Source of the DNA: Methylophilus medardensis
GTDB taxonomy: Bacteria; Pseudomonadota; Gammaproteobacteria; Burkholderiales; Methylophilaceae
DNA: 64,000 nt
Reading direction: 5' to 3' (one strand)
Assembly: GCF_006363915.1 (NCBI RefSeq)
Contig: NZ_CP040946.1
In this document: positions 1 through 9,529 of the stretch, piece after piece
Layout of the letters: every line of letters starts with the position of its first letter
Numbering within the stretch: the stretch's first letter is position 1
Position numbers and translations under genes: made by a program
The notes under the pieces: generated by a model
Databases searched by the model: none
Told to the model about the DNA's origin: nothing
The model's input: the letters and a program-made list of their open reading frames with translations, nothing else

Positions 1-50
1 ATTCTTAATAAAGTAATATTCTCCGCTCAATTGATCACACAAGGCATGGT

Positions 51-1478
51 ATGCGTTCCAAATTAGAAAAATTCGGCTTGCTTGGTGCAGGCGCGTTCGT
101 AGGCATCTTGGTCAGTATCAACATCTCTGCCTGGGCAGATAGAACATCCATGTCGCAACTGCCAATTGACGAGTTGCGCGTCTTTGCTGAGGTTTTTGCC
201 AAAGTTAAGTCCGACTACGTTGAACCAGTGGAAGACAAAAAGCTGATTAACGAAGCCTTGTCAGGTATGTTGCAAGGCTTAGATCCGCATTCCACGTTCA
301 TGGATGCCGATGCTTACAAAGAGCTGCAAGCCGGTACGCAAGGTGAGTTTGGTGGCTTAGGCATTGAAGTCGCTATGGAAGACGGATTGGTAAAAGTTGT
401 CACGCCGATTGAAGATAGCCCTGCTTACAAAGCGGGCCTGAAATCTGGTGACCTGATCATGAAGTTAGACGACACACAAGTGCGAGGCCTAACCCTGAAC
501 GACGCCGTGAAGCGTATGCGCGGCACACCTGATACAAAAATCGTGCTCACAGTGATCCGTAAAGGCGAAGATAAACCTTTGACGTTTACCCTGATGCGCG
601 CGGTGATCAAATCACAAAGCGTCAAAAACAAATGGATTGAGCAAGGCTACGGCTATGTGCGCATCACGCAGTTCCAAGACCGCACTGGTGAAGATTTAGC
701 CAAAGCGCTCAAGAGCCTTCAAGTTGAAAACAAAACACCATTGAAGGGTTTAGTGCTTGATTTACGTAACAATCCAGGTGGTTTATTAGATGCAGCGGTT
801 GGCGTGTCTGCCGCGTTCCTGCCAAAAGATGACTTGGTGGTTTACACCGAGGGTCGCGTGGTGGATTCAAAAATGCGTTTGAACGCAACACCAATGGACT
901 ATGCACGTCGCGGCAAATCGGACTACTTAAAAGACTTGCCTGAAGAATTCAAGTCTGTGCCAATCGTGGTGCTGATCAACGCAGGCTCTGCCTCCGCATC
1001 TGAGATTGTCGCCGGCGCTCTGCAGGATCACAAACGCGCCACCATCATGGGCATCCAGAGTTTTGGTAAGGGCTCAGTGCAAACGATCTTGCCAATGAAT
1101 AATGGCAGCGCGATTAAACTGACTACGGCCCGTTACTTCACGCCGAATGGTCGTTCTATTCAAGCAAAAGGCATCGTGCCGGACATCACGGTAGATGATG
1201 GCTCAGACCCAAGCCTGAGCTTGCATGAAGCAGACTTGAAGCGCCATTTGTCCAACCCGACCGATGCAAAAGGCAACGCTGACAATAAAGCGGCGGATGA
1301 AGCGAAAGCAAAAGCAGCTGCTGAAAAACTGAAAGAAGAGAAGCATGCTGAAACACGTGGCCCAATTGAGCCTGCCAGCAAAGATGATTTTCAGTTCACG
1401 CAAGCCATGAACTTGTTAAAAGGGTTGCCAGTGCAAAAAACGCAAGAACCCGCCAAAGTAAGTACCGCTAAACCATAA
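51..1478 (+). CDS. ctpA: S41 family C-terminal processing peptidase
   Basis: Serine protease of the CtpA/Prc family, which trims the C-termini of periplasmic proteins and cell-wall hydrolases. The 475-residue product has an N-terminal hydrophobic export/anchor segment (about residues 8-29), a PDZ domain (about 97-180) and an S41 catalytic core. The Ser/Lys dyad is visible as GSASASEIVAGAL (Ser315) and SFGKGSVQ (Lys340), 25 residues apart as in known CtpA enzymes. The tail from about residue 415 is rich in Lys, Ala and Glu and looks like low-complexity linker. An AAGG Shine-Dalgarno sequence lies 7 nt before the ATG. It is the first gene in the window, so upstream partners are not visible. Confidence 0.93.
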   Translation: MRSKLEKFGLLGAGAFVGILVSINISAWADRTSMSQLPIDELRVFAEVFAKVKSDYVEPVEDKKLINEALSGMLQGLDPHSTFMDADAYKELQAGTQGEFGGLGIEVAMEDGLVKVVTPIEDSPAYKAGLKSGDLIMKLDDTQVRGLTLNDAVKRMRGTPDTKIVLTVIRKGEDKPLTFTLMRAVIKSQSVKNKWIEQGYGYVRITQFQDRTGEDLAKALKSLQVENKTPLKGLVLDLRNNPGGLLDAAVGVSAAFLPKDDLVVYTEGRVVDSKMRLNATPMDYARRGKSDYLKDLPEEFKSVPIVVLINAGSASASEIVAGALQDHKRATIMGIQSFGKGSVQTILPMNNGSAIKLTTARYFTPNGRSIQAKGIVPDITVDDGSDPSLSLHEADLKRHLSNPTDAKGNADNKAADEAKAKAAAEKLKEEKHAETRGPIEPASKDDFQFTQAMNLLKGLPVQKTQEPAKVSTAKP

Positions 1479-1540
1479 AGGCTTAACCTGCTTGCCGGCA
1501 AAAGGCTGGGCAAGCAGGTGTTACTTACCCGGAGCGAAGC

Positions 1541-2185
1541 ATGTTGACATTACCACCACTCAGTTTGGATAAAGCGATTGCCGTGCTAGACATGGGGCTA
1601 CGGACAGTGTTCAGCAGCGCTGTTGCCAGTCGGCCTTACCCAGTATCAGAGATGACGAGTGATAGCACATTGACGGACCGCGAGCGTAAGCATGCGGCGG
1701 CACTCATGCGGGTGAATCATGTTGGTGAAGTTTGTGCGCAGGCCTTATACAGTGGTCAAGCATTGGTCTCGCGTGATCCCGCGAATGTGGAAGCCCTCAA
1801 ACAGGCCTCACACGACGAGGTGGATCATTTGGCTTGGTGTGAGCAGCGTATCAACGAATTGGGTGGCCGTAAGAGCCTGTTGAATCCGCTCTGGTTCGGT
1901 GCAAGCTTTGGGTTGGGTGTGGCTGCCGGCTTATTGGGTGACAAATGGAATCTTGGTTTTTTAGCCGAAACCGAACATCAAGTCTCGGCACATTTACAAA
2001 GCCATTTGCAAGCATTGCCCGCGCAGGACCATATGTCGCGCACGATTGTGTCACAAATGAAAATTGACGAACAACAGCACGCAAAAACCGCTGAACAGCT
2101 AGGTGGCGCCGTGTTACCCGCCCCGGTAAAACGCGTGATGAAACTGGCTTCAACCGTGATGACACGCACCGCGTATCATTTGTAA
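1541..2185 (+). CDS. coq7: 2-polyprenyl-3-methyl-6-methoxy-1,4-benzoquinone monooxygenase
   Basis: Di-iron hydroxylase of ubiquinone biosynthesis; it performs the penultimate ring hydroxylation at the inner membrane. The 214-residue protein shows the repeated carboxylate/His iron ligands of the family: GEVCAQALY, DEVDHLAW, AETEHQVSAHL and DEQQHA. The length and the N-terminal extension (about 45 residues) match the betaproteobacterial Coq7 form. A GGAG sequence precedes the ATG. It lies 62 nt after ctpA on the same strand and could be co-transcribed, though the intergenic stretch contains a GC-rich inverted repeat around 1488-1519 (CCTGCTTGCC.../...GCAAGCAGG) that may act as a terminator or attenuator. 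Confidence 0.93.
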   Translation: MLTLPPLSLDKAIAVLDMGLRTVFSSAVASRPYPVSEMTSDSTLTDRERKHAAALMRVNHVGEVCAQALYSGQALVSRDPANVEALKQASHDEVDHLAWCEQRINELGGRKSLLNPLWFGASFGLGVAAGLLGDKWNLGFLAETEHQVSAHLQSHLQALPAQDHMSRTIVSQMKIDEQQHAKTAEQLGGAVLPAPVKRVMKLASTVMTRTAYHL

Positions 2186-2210
2186 GATTTGTAGTAACCT
2201 AGAGTCAACC

Positions 2211-2531
2211 ATGCAAAAATTTAGTGACAACCTTCTCACACTGGACAGTGCCGATCATGTTAAGCGCATTGAACTGTATGATGAAAACAATCAACCTGCC
2301 GGGGTCCTTGAGAACAAACCAGGTACGCAAGGCTCCATCAAGGTATATCATCACTTGTTTAAAGTGTTTGGTGAGCTCAATACTGATGCTGCAGTCGAGG
2401 GCTTGGCACTGTATGCTGAGCACACTGATGATGCGGAAGATCATCCGGGCAAACACCCTAATATTGATCGCTTGCTGACGGTGCTGGACAAGGATCAAAC
2501 GCTAACTATCAAACTGATTACCAACGAATAA
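2211..2531 (+). CDS. conserved hypothetical protein (DUF2322-like)
   Basis: A 106-residue soluble, acidic protein without signal peptide or membrane segment. Phrases such as ENKPGTQGSIKVYHHL and HPGKHPNIDRLL resemble the uncharacterised DUF2322 family as I remember it; no function is known to me. It starts 25 nt after coq7 and is followed directly by a strong terminator, so it is probably the last gene of the ctpA-coq7 group. The family assignment is from memory and is uncertain; the reading frame itself is convincing because of position, spacing and terminator. Confidence 0.7.
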   Translation: MQKFSDNLLTLDSADHVKRIELYDENNQPAGVLENKPGTQGSIKVYHHLFKVFGELNTDAAVEGLALYAEHTDDAEDHPGKHPNIDRLLTVLDKDQTLTIKLITNE

Positions 2532-2549
2532 TTCTCGCAGAGTAGTGAT

Positions 2550-2580
2550 AAAAAAGCCTCCAATCATTGGAGGCTTTTTT
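2550..2580 (+). terminator. rho-independent terminator after the coq7 group
   Basis: A 13-bp inverted repeat (AAAAAAGCCTCCA / TGGAGGCTTTTTT) with a five-base loop and flanking A and T runs. It lies 18 nt after the stop of the plus-strand gene and just before the stop of the converging VOC gene, so it can serve both strands. Confidence 0.9.
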
Positions 2581-2603
2581 GTTGTGCCTAAGCAGCAGCG
2601 ACG

Positions 2604-3008
2604 TTATGCAGCTGCCATGTGACGGACAATCGGCGGATGATAAATAAACTCCAGCAAGTGCCCCACACTATCCAGGCAATAAAATCCGCGTGAGCCATCG
2701 CGGTGGGTTTTTGGCGCTTCTGTGATGCGCACGTCATTCGCCACCATATGGCTGTACCAGTCATCAACAGCCGACGCATCGGTTAACACAAAGCCAATAT
2801 GGTCCAAGCGCTGCAATGGGTCCGCCTTGTAAGCGACGCGATGCAAAGCAAACACATCGCCATGATTGGTTAAATAGACGTTGTCAGGATCCGGCTGCCA
2901 CTCTATGTGCATGCCAACGATACGCGTATAAAAGTCGACGGCGGTTTCAAGCTCATTGATAAACAACGCCACATGACGAATGCCTATCATGCCTTTGGGA
3001 ATACTCAT
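2604..3008 (-). CDS. VOC family (glyoxalase/dioxygenase fold) protein
   Basis: A 134-residue single-module vicinal oxygen chelate protein. The beta-alpha-beta-beta-beta repeats are recognisable: the N-terminal half has IRHVALFINELETAVDFYT, with a candidate metal-ligand His in RHVAL, and the C-terminal half has LDHIGFVLTD and ends GHLLEFIYHP, where the Glu is the usual last ligand. Such proteins act as dimers in lactoylglutathione lyases, dioxygenases or resistance proteins; the substrate cannot be read from the sequence. It is the downstream partner of the OsmC gene (25-nt gap), a loose link to detoxification. Confidence 0.85.
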   Translation of the reverse strand: MSIPKGMIGIRHVALFINELETAVDFYTRIVGMHIEWQPDPDNVYLTNHGDVFALHRVAYKADPLQRLDHIGFVLTDASAVDDWYSHMVANDVRITEAPKTHRDGSRGFYCLDSVGHLLEFIYHPPIVRHMAAA

Positions 3009-3033
3009 GCGATCCTTTCGCTACTAAATAAGG

Positions 3034-3459
3034 TTAATCAAAACTCGGGGCTTTGATTTCGAAGCCGTGGGTAATCTCGCAAGCCTTTTGCAGCATAATG
3101 CTTGCCGAGCAATATTTTTCAGCAGATAGTTTGACGGCTCGCTCCACCTGGGTCGCATTCAGGCCCTCACCGGTCACCACAAAATGCACATGAATCTTGG
3201 TGAACACTTTTGGCACGCTGTCTGCGCGTTCTGCATGAATCTCCGCCACACAATCGACAATTGGCTGGCGGGATTTTTTAAGGATGGTCACCACATCGAA
3301 TGAGGTGCACGCCCCCATGCCAATGAGTAACATTTCCATTGGGCGCATACCGATATTGCGGCCGCCATTTTCAGGGGCGCCGTCTAATACAACCGCGTGT
3401 CCCGTCTCTGACTCACCGACAAAACTCACACCATCAACCCACTTCACTTTCACTTGCAT
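3034..3459 (-). CDS. OsmC family protein
   Basis: A 141-residue OsmC/YhfA-type protein. Family features: the first catalytic Cys in GMGACTSFDVV, the second in AEKYCSASIML, and the GGRNIGMRPMEMLL lead-in. OsmC/Ohr proteins are thiol-dependent peroxidases that reduce organic hydroperoxides; YhfA-like members are less well defined. It is followed by the VOC gene on the same strand and preceded, 50 nt away, by the FKBP gene. A specific substrate cannot be inferred. Confidence 0.88.
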   Translation of the reverse strand: MQVKVKWVDGVSFVGESETGHAVVLDGAPENGGRNIGMRPMEMLLIGMGACTSFDVVTILKKSRQPIVDCVAEIHAERADSVPKVFTKIHVHFVVTGEGLNATQVERAVKLSAEKYCSASIMLQKACEITHGFEIKAPSFD

Positions 3460-3509
3460 CGTGACACCCTATGACTGATTAAAATAAGCACAGACTCAAC
3501 AAAAGACGC

Positions 3510-3971
3510 TTATTTGACCCCTAACAATTCCACATCAAACACCAGCGCAGCATTGGGTGGAATCACGCCACCGGCACCACGCGCGCCATACCCCATGTCA
3601 GAAGGAATAATTAGGGTACGCTTGCCACCCACTTTCATCCCTTGCACGCCAACATCCCAGCCCTCAATCACTTGGCTACCACCCAAAAAGAAATTAAAGG
3701 GTGCGTTCCGATCCAGACTACTGTCAAACTTTTTGCCTTTGTGATCTTCTTTGCTGGCATCATACAACCAGCCGGTGTAGTGCACCGTCACGTTAAAGCC
3801 AACCTCGGCTTCGCGGCCCTCACCCACCAGGGTATCTATTTTTTGTAGTGCATTGACGTTGGCAGACATTTGGATCGCTTCCTTGTTTGTTGCAGAATTG
3901 GATTGCGCTTGGCAACCCGTGATGCTCAGCAGCATCAGGCTGAGACCGATCAATTGAACCTTAGATTTCAC
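3510..3971 (-). CDS. FKBP-type peptidyl-prolyl cis-trans isomerase, lipoprotein
   Basis: A 153-residue envelope protein. Residues 1-20 form a lipoprotein signal ending in the lipobox SITGC, so the mature protein should be lipid-anchored at Cys20. A single FKBP domain fills residues about 45-153, with the characteristic VTVHYTGWLYD, FDSSLDRNAPFNF, VIEGWDVGVQGMKVGGKR and YGARGAGGVIPPNAALVF signatures that form the prolyl isomerase pocket. It is likely a folding helper in the periplasm. The stop is 50 nt upstream of the OsmC gene, and the three minus-strand genes from here to 2604 may form one transcript. Confidence 0.9.
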   Translation of the reverse strand: MKSKVQLIGLSLMLLSITGCQAQSNSATNKEAIQMSANVNALQKIDTLVGEGREAEVGFNVTVHYTGWLYDASKEDHKGKKFDSSLDRNAPFNFFLGGSQVIEGWDVGVQGMKVGGKRTLIIPSDMGYGARGAGGVIPPNAALVFDVELLGVK

Positions 3972-4037
3972 TTATTTGCTCCCATAAGACGACCATTATT
4001 TTACGCGTTTTTGCTAAGAAAATATCACACGCGCCTG

Positions 4038-5447
4038 CTACTGACTTTCAATCACCTGCTTGAGTAAGGCATCCTGCACCTGGCGTATCGCGGCAGATTG
4101 GGGATGATTGACCATCATCACCAGCACATAACGCTTGCCCGCCTGATCTTGCACATAGCCGGCTAAACTACTCACGCCATCGAGCGAACCGGTTTTGAGA
4201 TAAGCCATGCCTTGACTCGCGCCATCAGCAAGACGCTTTTTCAGCGTGCCATCCATGCCCAATATCGGTAGTGATGCCATCAACACTGGCATCACTGGGC
4301 GGTGATACGCTGTGACGAGCAACTGCGCTAAATGTTCCGCACTGATGCGCTCTAGGCGGGACAAGCCGGCGCCATTCTCCAATGCCAACTCAGGGAACTG
4401 CAGGCCTCGTTGATGTAATACTTGCTTGAGGGCCAGCGCGGCGGCCGCTTCATCGACTGGACGCACACCTGCCTCCCACCCGATCGTCAGCATCAGTTGG
4501 CGCGCCATGACATTATTGCTCCACTTATTGATATCGCGCACCACGCTGTCAAGCGGCGGAGATAACCAGCTGGTTAATAAAGTCGCGCCATCCGGGGTGG
4601 GTGCGAGTAACAATTGGCCATTAAACTGCCCACCAAGCTGCGCCCACAGTTTTTTAAACGTAAAAAACACGTATTGGCTATCACTGAGCACACTGAGCTC
4701 CAGATACCGCACATCACACTGCTCAGGCAAGCTGCCACTAAACACCACGGTGACGCCCTCTGCTTGTGGCGTCACACTATATTGCAAGTCACTGCGCCAA
4801 TCATGACAGGCGCCTTTGCGTACTCGCATGTTGTTGATCAGATGAATTTGCGCCAATTCGAATTCTGGTGTGATCTGCACGCTCGGCTTGGCCGTTGCAT
4901 GGCTGATCGCAAAACGAAAACTCGTGTGACGTCCATTGAGCAGTAAAGCACTCGGATTGGCGTTATAGGCACGCCAAGGCTCATCATCCAATACGGGGCG
5001 CTGACTGACTTCAGGCGTATACATCGATAAATCCAACTGTAGATTGCCTTTGATCTGGCGGACACCCTGCTGCTGTAGTTGTTGCAATAAACGCCAAAAC
5101 TCCGCCACATTCAGGGCAGGGTCTCCACCGCCTTTGATGATTAAATCGCCATCGAGCACGCCCTGATTCAGCGACCCATTTCGATAGAGGTCTGTTGTCC
5201 AGCGATAGGCAGGGGTCAATGCCTCAAGCGCGGCATAGGTGGTCACTAACTTCATGACGCTTGCTGGATTCATGGCTTTGCCGGCATTGTGGCTGATACG
5301 CGGCGGATTGCCGTCCAGCGGTTGCAACACAATAGCAACGCTATCCGCGGGCAGCTGCGCTTTGGCTAGGGCCTCTTGCAGACTAGGCGGCAATGCAGCC
5401 TGCGCCTGCATCACCCACGCAACAAAAATAGCGAGCATCCAGCGCAT
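4038..5447 (-). CDS. dacB: D-alanyl-D-alanine carboxypeptidase/endopeptidase (PBP4 type)
   Basis: Class C penicillin-binding protein that trims peptidoglycan pentapeptides and cleaves cross-links in the periplasm. The 469-residue protein has a signal peptide (cleavage after about AQA, residue 17), and the three active-site motifs: SVMK at Ser63-Lys66, SNN in NKWSNNVMARQ, and KTGSLDG near residue 390-400. The large insert between the first two motifs is typical for PBP4. The start ATG follows the stop codon of bioA immediately (TAA then ATG), so the pair is translationally coupled. Confidence 0.93.
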   Translation of the reverse strand: MRWMLAIFVAWVMQAQAALPPSLQEALAKAQLPADSVAIVLQPLDGNPPRISHNAGKAMNPASVMKLVTTYAALEALTPAYRWTTDLYRNGSLNQGVLDGDLIIKGGGDPALNVAEFWRLLQQLQQQGVRQIKGNLQLDLSMYTPEVSQRPVLDDEPWRAYNANPSALLLNGRHTSFRFAISHATAKPSVQITPEFELAQIHLINNMRVRKGACHDWRSDLQYSVTPQAEGVTVVFSGSLPEQCDVRYLELSVLSDSQYVFFTFKKLWAQLGGQFNGQLLLAPTPDGATLLTSWLSPPLDSVVRDINKWSNNVMARQLMLTIGWEAGVRPVDEAAAALALKQVLHQRGLQFPELALENGAGLSRLERISAEHLAQLLVTAYHRPVMPVLMASLPILGMDGTLKKRLADGASQGMAYLKTGSLDGVSSLAGYVQDQAGKRYVLVMMVNHPQSAAIRQVQDALLKQVIESQ

Positions 5448-6764
5448 TTAGAGGCTCTCTGCCACGGCAGCGCGCGTCGCATGCACCAAATGTTCGATGG
5501 CTTGCGCGTCTAAGCAATAGGGCGGCATCCAGTAAACCGTATTGCCGATTGGGCGCAATAACAATCCCTGTTTTAGGGCAGCAGCGTAACAAGCGCGCGC
5601 GAAATGCGGCTTGGTGGTGATGACGTCAAACGCCAAAATCATGCCGCGCTGACGTAGATGTTGCATCGGCAAATCGTACCCCTGCACCGCGGCCATCAAT
5701 TGTTGGGCTACCTGCTGGTTGGCCCCCAGCACATCTGAGTTTTCAAACAACTGCAATGTTGCCAGCGCAGCACTACATGCCAATGGGTTGCCGGTGTAGC
5801 TGTGGCTGTGTAAAAAGCCTTTTACGGTATGATCGTGGTAAAACGCCTGATAAACCGCATCAGTGGTCAGCACGACAGACAAGGGCAAATAACCGCCGGT
5901 AATGCCTTTTGATAAGCAAATAAAATCAGCAATTTCACTCACTTGGCCTGCGGCCTGTTCACAAGCAAACATGGTTCCGGTGCGGCCAAAACCCACCGCG
6001 ATCTCATCGGCGATGACATGCACCTGGTAGCGATGGCAAATCTCACGCGCACGCTGCAAATAGATCGGATGATACATGGCCATGCCCGCCGCCCCTTGCA
6101 CCATGGGCTCAATAATCAACGCAGCCAGTGTTTCGTGATGCGCTGCGACATAGGTTTCGAGCGCCGCAGCACAACGTATCGCAAACGCTTCCTCTGATTC
6201 ACCTGCCTCAGCCAAACGGCTATCTGGGCTGGGCATTTGCGATGACTGCAAAATTAAGGGCGCATAAGTGTCTTTAAACACCGCCACATCTGTCACACTC
6301 AGCGCACCCAAGGTTTCGCCGTGATAACTATTTTGCAGGCTAATAAATTTGGTTTTATTGGCTTGTCCAAGATTGCGCCAGTAATGAAAACTCATTTTCA
6401 GCGCAATCTCGGTGGCGCTGGCGCCGTCTGAGCCATAAAAGGCATGCCCCAGACCGGTCAAGGCAGCTAACTTTTCTGATAGCGCCACCACTGGCAAATG
6501 GGTAAAACCAGCAAGCATGACATGCTCCAACTGGTCTAACTGTGCCTTGATGGCATTTTTAATGTCAGGCTGATTGTGCCCAAACAGGTTCACCCACCAG
6601 CTGCTGACAGCATCTAGATAGGCTTTGCCCTCGGTGTCATACAACCATGCGCCCTCCCCGCGCGCAATCGGCACCAACGGGAACTGTTCATGATGTTTCA
6701 TCTGTGTGCATGGGTGCCACACGCTACGCAAACTGCGCTGCAATAAATCCTGATTTCCACTCAT
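5448..6764 (-). CDS. bioA: adenosylmethionine-8-amino-7-oxononanoate aminotransferase
   Basis: PLP enzyme of biotin synthesis that converts 8-amino-7-oxononanoate to 7,8-diaminononanoate using S-adenosylmethionine as amino donor. Class III aminotransferase features: WHPCTQM near the N-terminus, YHGETLGALSVT, the aspartate motif VIADEIAVGFGRTG, and the PLP lysine in CLSKGITGGYLP. I start at the ATG of MSGNQDLLQ (438 residues); the frame stays open ten codons further to a TTG at 6794, which I consider unlikely. The gene is divergent from the RlhA-type gene and coupled to dacB; no other bio gene is in the window. Confidence 0.93.
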   Translation of the reverse strand: MSGNQDLLQRSLRSVWHPCTQMKHHEQFPLVPIARGEGAWLYDTEGKAYLDAVSSWWVNLFGHNQPDIKNAIKAQLDQLEHVMLAGFTHLPVVALSEKLAALTGLGHAFYGSDGASATEIALKMSFHYWRNLGQANKTKFISLQNSYHGETLGALSVTDVAVFKDTYAPLILQSSQMPSPDSRLAEAGESEEAFAIRCAAALETYVAAHHETLAALIIEPMVQGAAGMAMYHPIYLQRAREICHRYQVHVIADEIAVGFGRTGTMFACEQAAGQVSEIADFICLSKGITGGYLPLSVVLTTDAVYQAFYHDHTVKGFLHSHSYTGNPLACSAALATLQLFENSDVLGANQQVAQQLMAAVQGYDLPMQHLRQRGMILAFDVITTKPHFARACYAAALKQGLLLRPIGNTVYWMPPYCLDAQAIEHLVHATRAAVAESL

Positions 6765-6857
6765 GGCGAGATTGTACGATGTTTCCAAGCGCAATCGGCA
6801 TGCTTCGTTTAAAATAGCGCCTTAAATCAAGTTGTTACAACGAATATAGATTCTGGC

Positions 6858-8792
6858 ATGCAAAAAACCCGCAAACACCTCGAACTGCTCGCTCCGGCCA
6901 AAAATGCCGACTTTGGCATTGAAGCCATTCATCACGGTGCCGACGCCGTTTACATCGGCGGTCCGGCTTTTGGCGCGCGAGCCAAAGCGCCCAACACCGT
7001 GCAGGATATCGCCCGCTTGGTGCAACATGCGCATCGTTTCCATGCCGAGGTGTTTGTTGCACTCAATACCATTTTTCATGACAACGAACTCGAAGGCGTG
7101 CGCCAACTGGTGCACCAGTTATACGACTGCGGTGTCGATGCCCTGATTGTGCAAGACATGGGCTTGCTGGCGCTCGATTTGCCTCCGATCCAGCTGCACG
7201 CCAGCACGCAAACTGACATCCGTACCGTCGAAAAAGCACAGTTTCTAGATCAAGTCGGCTTTAGTCAACTCGTGTTAGCGCGTGAGCTCGACATTGCCAC
7301 CGTGAAAAAAATTGCCGACGCCACCAGCGCCAATTTGGAATATTTTATTCACGGCGCACTCTGCGTCGCTTTTAGCGGCCAATGTTTTATTAGCCACGCC
7401 CACACCGGCCGCAGTGCTAACCGCGGTGAATGCTCACAAGAATGCCGCCTGCCCTACACACTTGAGGACCAAAAAGGACGCATTCTCGGCAAAGACAAAC
7501 ATTATTTATCCATGAAAGATAACGATCAAAGTGCCAATCTTCGCGCCCTGATTGCTGCCGGTGTCAGCAGTTTTAAAATCGAGGGCCGCTACAAAGATCT
7601 GCCTTACGTTAAAAATGCCACCGCGCATTACCGTCAGTTGCTAGATGAAATATTGGAAGAGATGCCTGAATACAGCAAATCTTCTGACGGCGATGCGAGC
7701 TATACGTTTAGCCCGCAGCCAGAAAAAACCTTTAATCGCAGCGCGACTGACTATTTCGCCAATGGCCGTCAGGCCGACATTGGTGCATTTGATACACCAA
7801 AATTCTCTGGCGAAGCATTGGGCACCGTGCGTAAAGTCGGCAAAGACTTTATTGATGTGACCACCGAAGTCGTCTTACATAACGGCGATGGTGTCTGTTA
7901 TTTTGACGTACACAAATCGCTGGTCGGCTTGCGCGTGAACACCGTGCAAACACTCGATCAGCACACACAACGCTTGTTTCCCAATGAAATGCCGGCGGAT
8001 ATTCGCAACAACACGCAACTGTATCGCAACCGCGACCACGGGTTCATGCGGCTACTTGAAAAACCATCCGCTTCACGCAAGATCGCCATCGATGTAGCAC
8101 TTTATGAAACGCACGATGGTTTTGCGTTGACACTCACCGATACGCGAGGGCTGAGCGCCACCGCGCAATGCCAGGCGGACAAACAAGCTGCCGTCGATGC
8201 CATCAAAGCAGAAAATGCGCTCAGGGAACACTTGGCCAAACTAGGCAACACCGACTTTGTGGCGAATGAAGTCAGCTTACAACTGACCCAATGGTGGTTT
8301 TTGCCGGCATCGCTGGTCAATCAATTACGTCGCGATGCGGTTGAACAACTCGTTGCAATCCGAGCAATGGCCTACGAGCGCCCGCCCCTCAGAGCCGCGG
8401 TGGAGCCGCCAGCGCTTTACCCGCAAGACAGTCTGAGTTACTTGGCCAACGTCTACAACCACAAGGCACGCGCGTTTTACCACAAACATGGCGTCAAGCT
8501 GATTGAGAGCGCCTATGAGGCCAATGAAACTCTGGACGAGGTCCCGGTCATGATCACCAAACACTGCCTGCGCTTTAGCCATGGGCTGTGCCCGAAAGAA
8601 GCCAAAGGGGTGATTGGTGTGCAAGGCACTGTCACCGCTGAACCAATGACATTGATCAGCGGCAATGATAGATACACTTTGAAATTTGATTGTAAACCGT
8701 GCGAGATGCACGTGATGGGCAAAGTACGCAAACACATCCTGCAAATTGCTCCTCCGCAAGCGATTACTTTTTTTGATAAACGCCCGGCCTAA
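6858..8792 (+). CDS. rlhA: U32 family protein, probable 23S rRNA C2501 hydroxylation factor
   Basis: A 644-residue peptidase-U32-fold protein. Length, the conserved Cys residues (HGALCVAFSGQCFIS, GECSQECRLPY) and the long C-terminal part after about residue 400 fit RlhA (YdcP), which is needed for 5-hydroxylation of C2501 in 23S rRNA, rather than the shorter tRNA factor TrhP (YegQ, about 450 residues). The U32 core EGRYKDLPYVKNATAHY is visible. A second Cys group near the C-terminus (CLRFSHGLCP and CKPCEMHV) suggests an iron-sulfur or zinc site. The assignment between RlhA and other U32 members is by size and is an inference. Confidence 0.85.
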   Translation: MQKTRKHLELLAPAKNADFGIEAIHHGADAVYIGGPAFGARAKAPNTVQDIARLVQHAHRFHAEVFVALNTIFHDNELEGVRQLVHQLYDCGVDALIVQDMGLLALDLPPIQLHASTQTDIRTVEKAQFLDQVGFSQLVLARELDIATVKKIADATSANLEYFIHGALCVAFSGQCFISHAHTGRSANRGECSQECRLPYTLEDQKGRILGKDKHYLSMKDNDQSANLRALIAAGVSSFKIEGRYKDLPYVKNATAHYRQLLDEILEEMPEYSKSSDGDASYTFSPQPEKTFNRSATDYFANGRQADIGAFDTPKFSGEALGTVRKVGKDFIDVTTEVVLHNGDGVCYFDVHKSLVGLRVNTVQTLDQHTQRLFPNEMPADIRNNTQLYRNRDHGFMRLLEKPSASRKIAIDVALYETHDGFALTLTDTRGLSATAQCQADKQAAVDAIKAENALREHLAKLGNTDFVANEVSLQLTQWWFLPASLVNQLRRDAVEQLVAIRAMAYERPPLRAAVEPPALYPQDSLSYLANVYNHKARAFYHKHGVKLIESAYEANETLDEVPVMITKHCLRFSHGLCPKEAKGVIGVQGTVTAEPMTLISGNDRYTLKFDCKPCEMHVMGKVRKHILQIAPPQAITFFDKRPA

Positions 8793-8816
8793 GGCCATTG
8801 ATAAAATGGACCAGCC

Positions 8817-9452
8817 ATGACTGAATACGCCTATCTGCTTAAAGTGGCCATTGCCTTGATCGCTATTGTTAACCCCATCGGCAGTTTGCCGATTTTTATT
8901 AGCGCGACCAGCGGCTGGAGCAAAGCAGAGCGTGCACGCACAGCACGGACAGTCGCCATTACCGTCATGATTGTGCTGTGCGTCTCGGCTTTTTTTGGCG
9001 AGCTAATTCTGGATTTTTTTGGCATTACGATCCCCTCGTTTCAAGTGGGTGGTGGTATTTTACTATTGCTGATTTCGATTTCGATGATGCATGGCAAACA
9101 AAGTGCTACGCGTCAAACGGCCGAAGAAGCGCAAGATCTGGCGGAGCGCGAAGTGATTGCCATTGTGCCGCTCAGCATCCCCTTGCTGGCCGGGCCGGGC
9201 GCCATCTCCAGCATGATCTTGACCGCGCAGCAGCATCCCGGGCTGTGGGGCCATCTCAGCTTGATGCTACCCATTGCGGTCATCGCTCTGTTTATTTGGG
9301 GCTTGTTACTGTTGGCCGATGGCATTACCCATTATCTAGGCAAAATCGGCATTAATATCGTGACACGCTTGATGGGTTTGATTTTGGCGGCGATGTCAGT
9401 AGAGTTTATTGCACATGGCTTGACGGGCTTGTTTCCGCAATTAGCGGGATAA
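8817..9452 (+). CDS. MarC family integral membrane protein
   Basis: A 211-residue inner-membrane protein with about six hydrophobic segments and the MarC/UPF0056 hallmarks IVNPIGSLPIF near the N-terminus and VPLSIPLLAGPGAISSM in the middle. Members are annotated as NAAT-type transporters, but the transported substrate is not established. It begins 24 nt after the RlhA-type gene and probably shares its transcript. Confidence 0.9.
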   Translation: MTEYAYLLKVAIALIAIVNPIGSLPIFISATSGWSKAERARTARTVAITVMIVLCVSAFFGELILDFFGITIPSFQVGGGILLLLISISMMHGKQSATRQTAEEAQDLAEREVIAIVPLSIPLLAGPGAISSMILTAQQHPGLWGHLSLMLPIAVIALFIWGLLLLADGITHYLGKIGINIVTRLMGLILAAMSVEFIAHGLTGLFPQLAG

Positions 9453-9529
9453 ACCCGAGGCACACCGGCGCGCGCAAATCAAATAACCGTCCCCGCAATC
9501 AATCACTTAACGGTAAAATAATGTTTCTA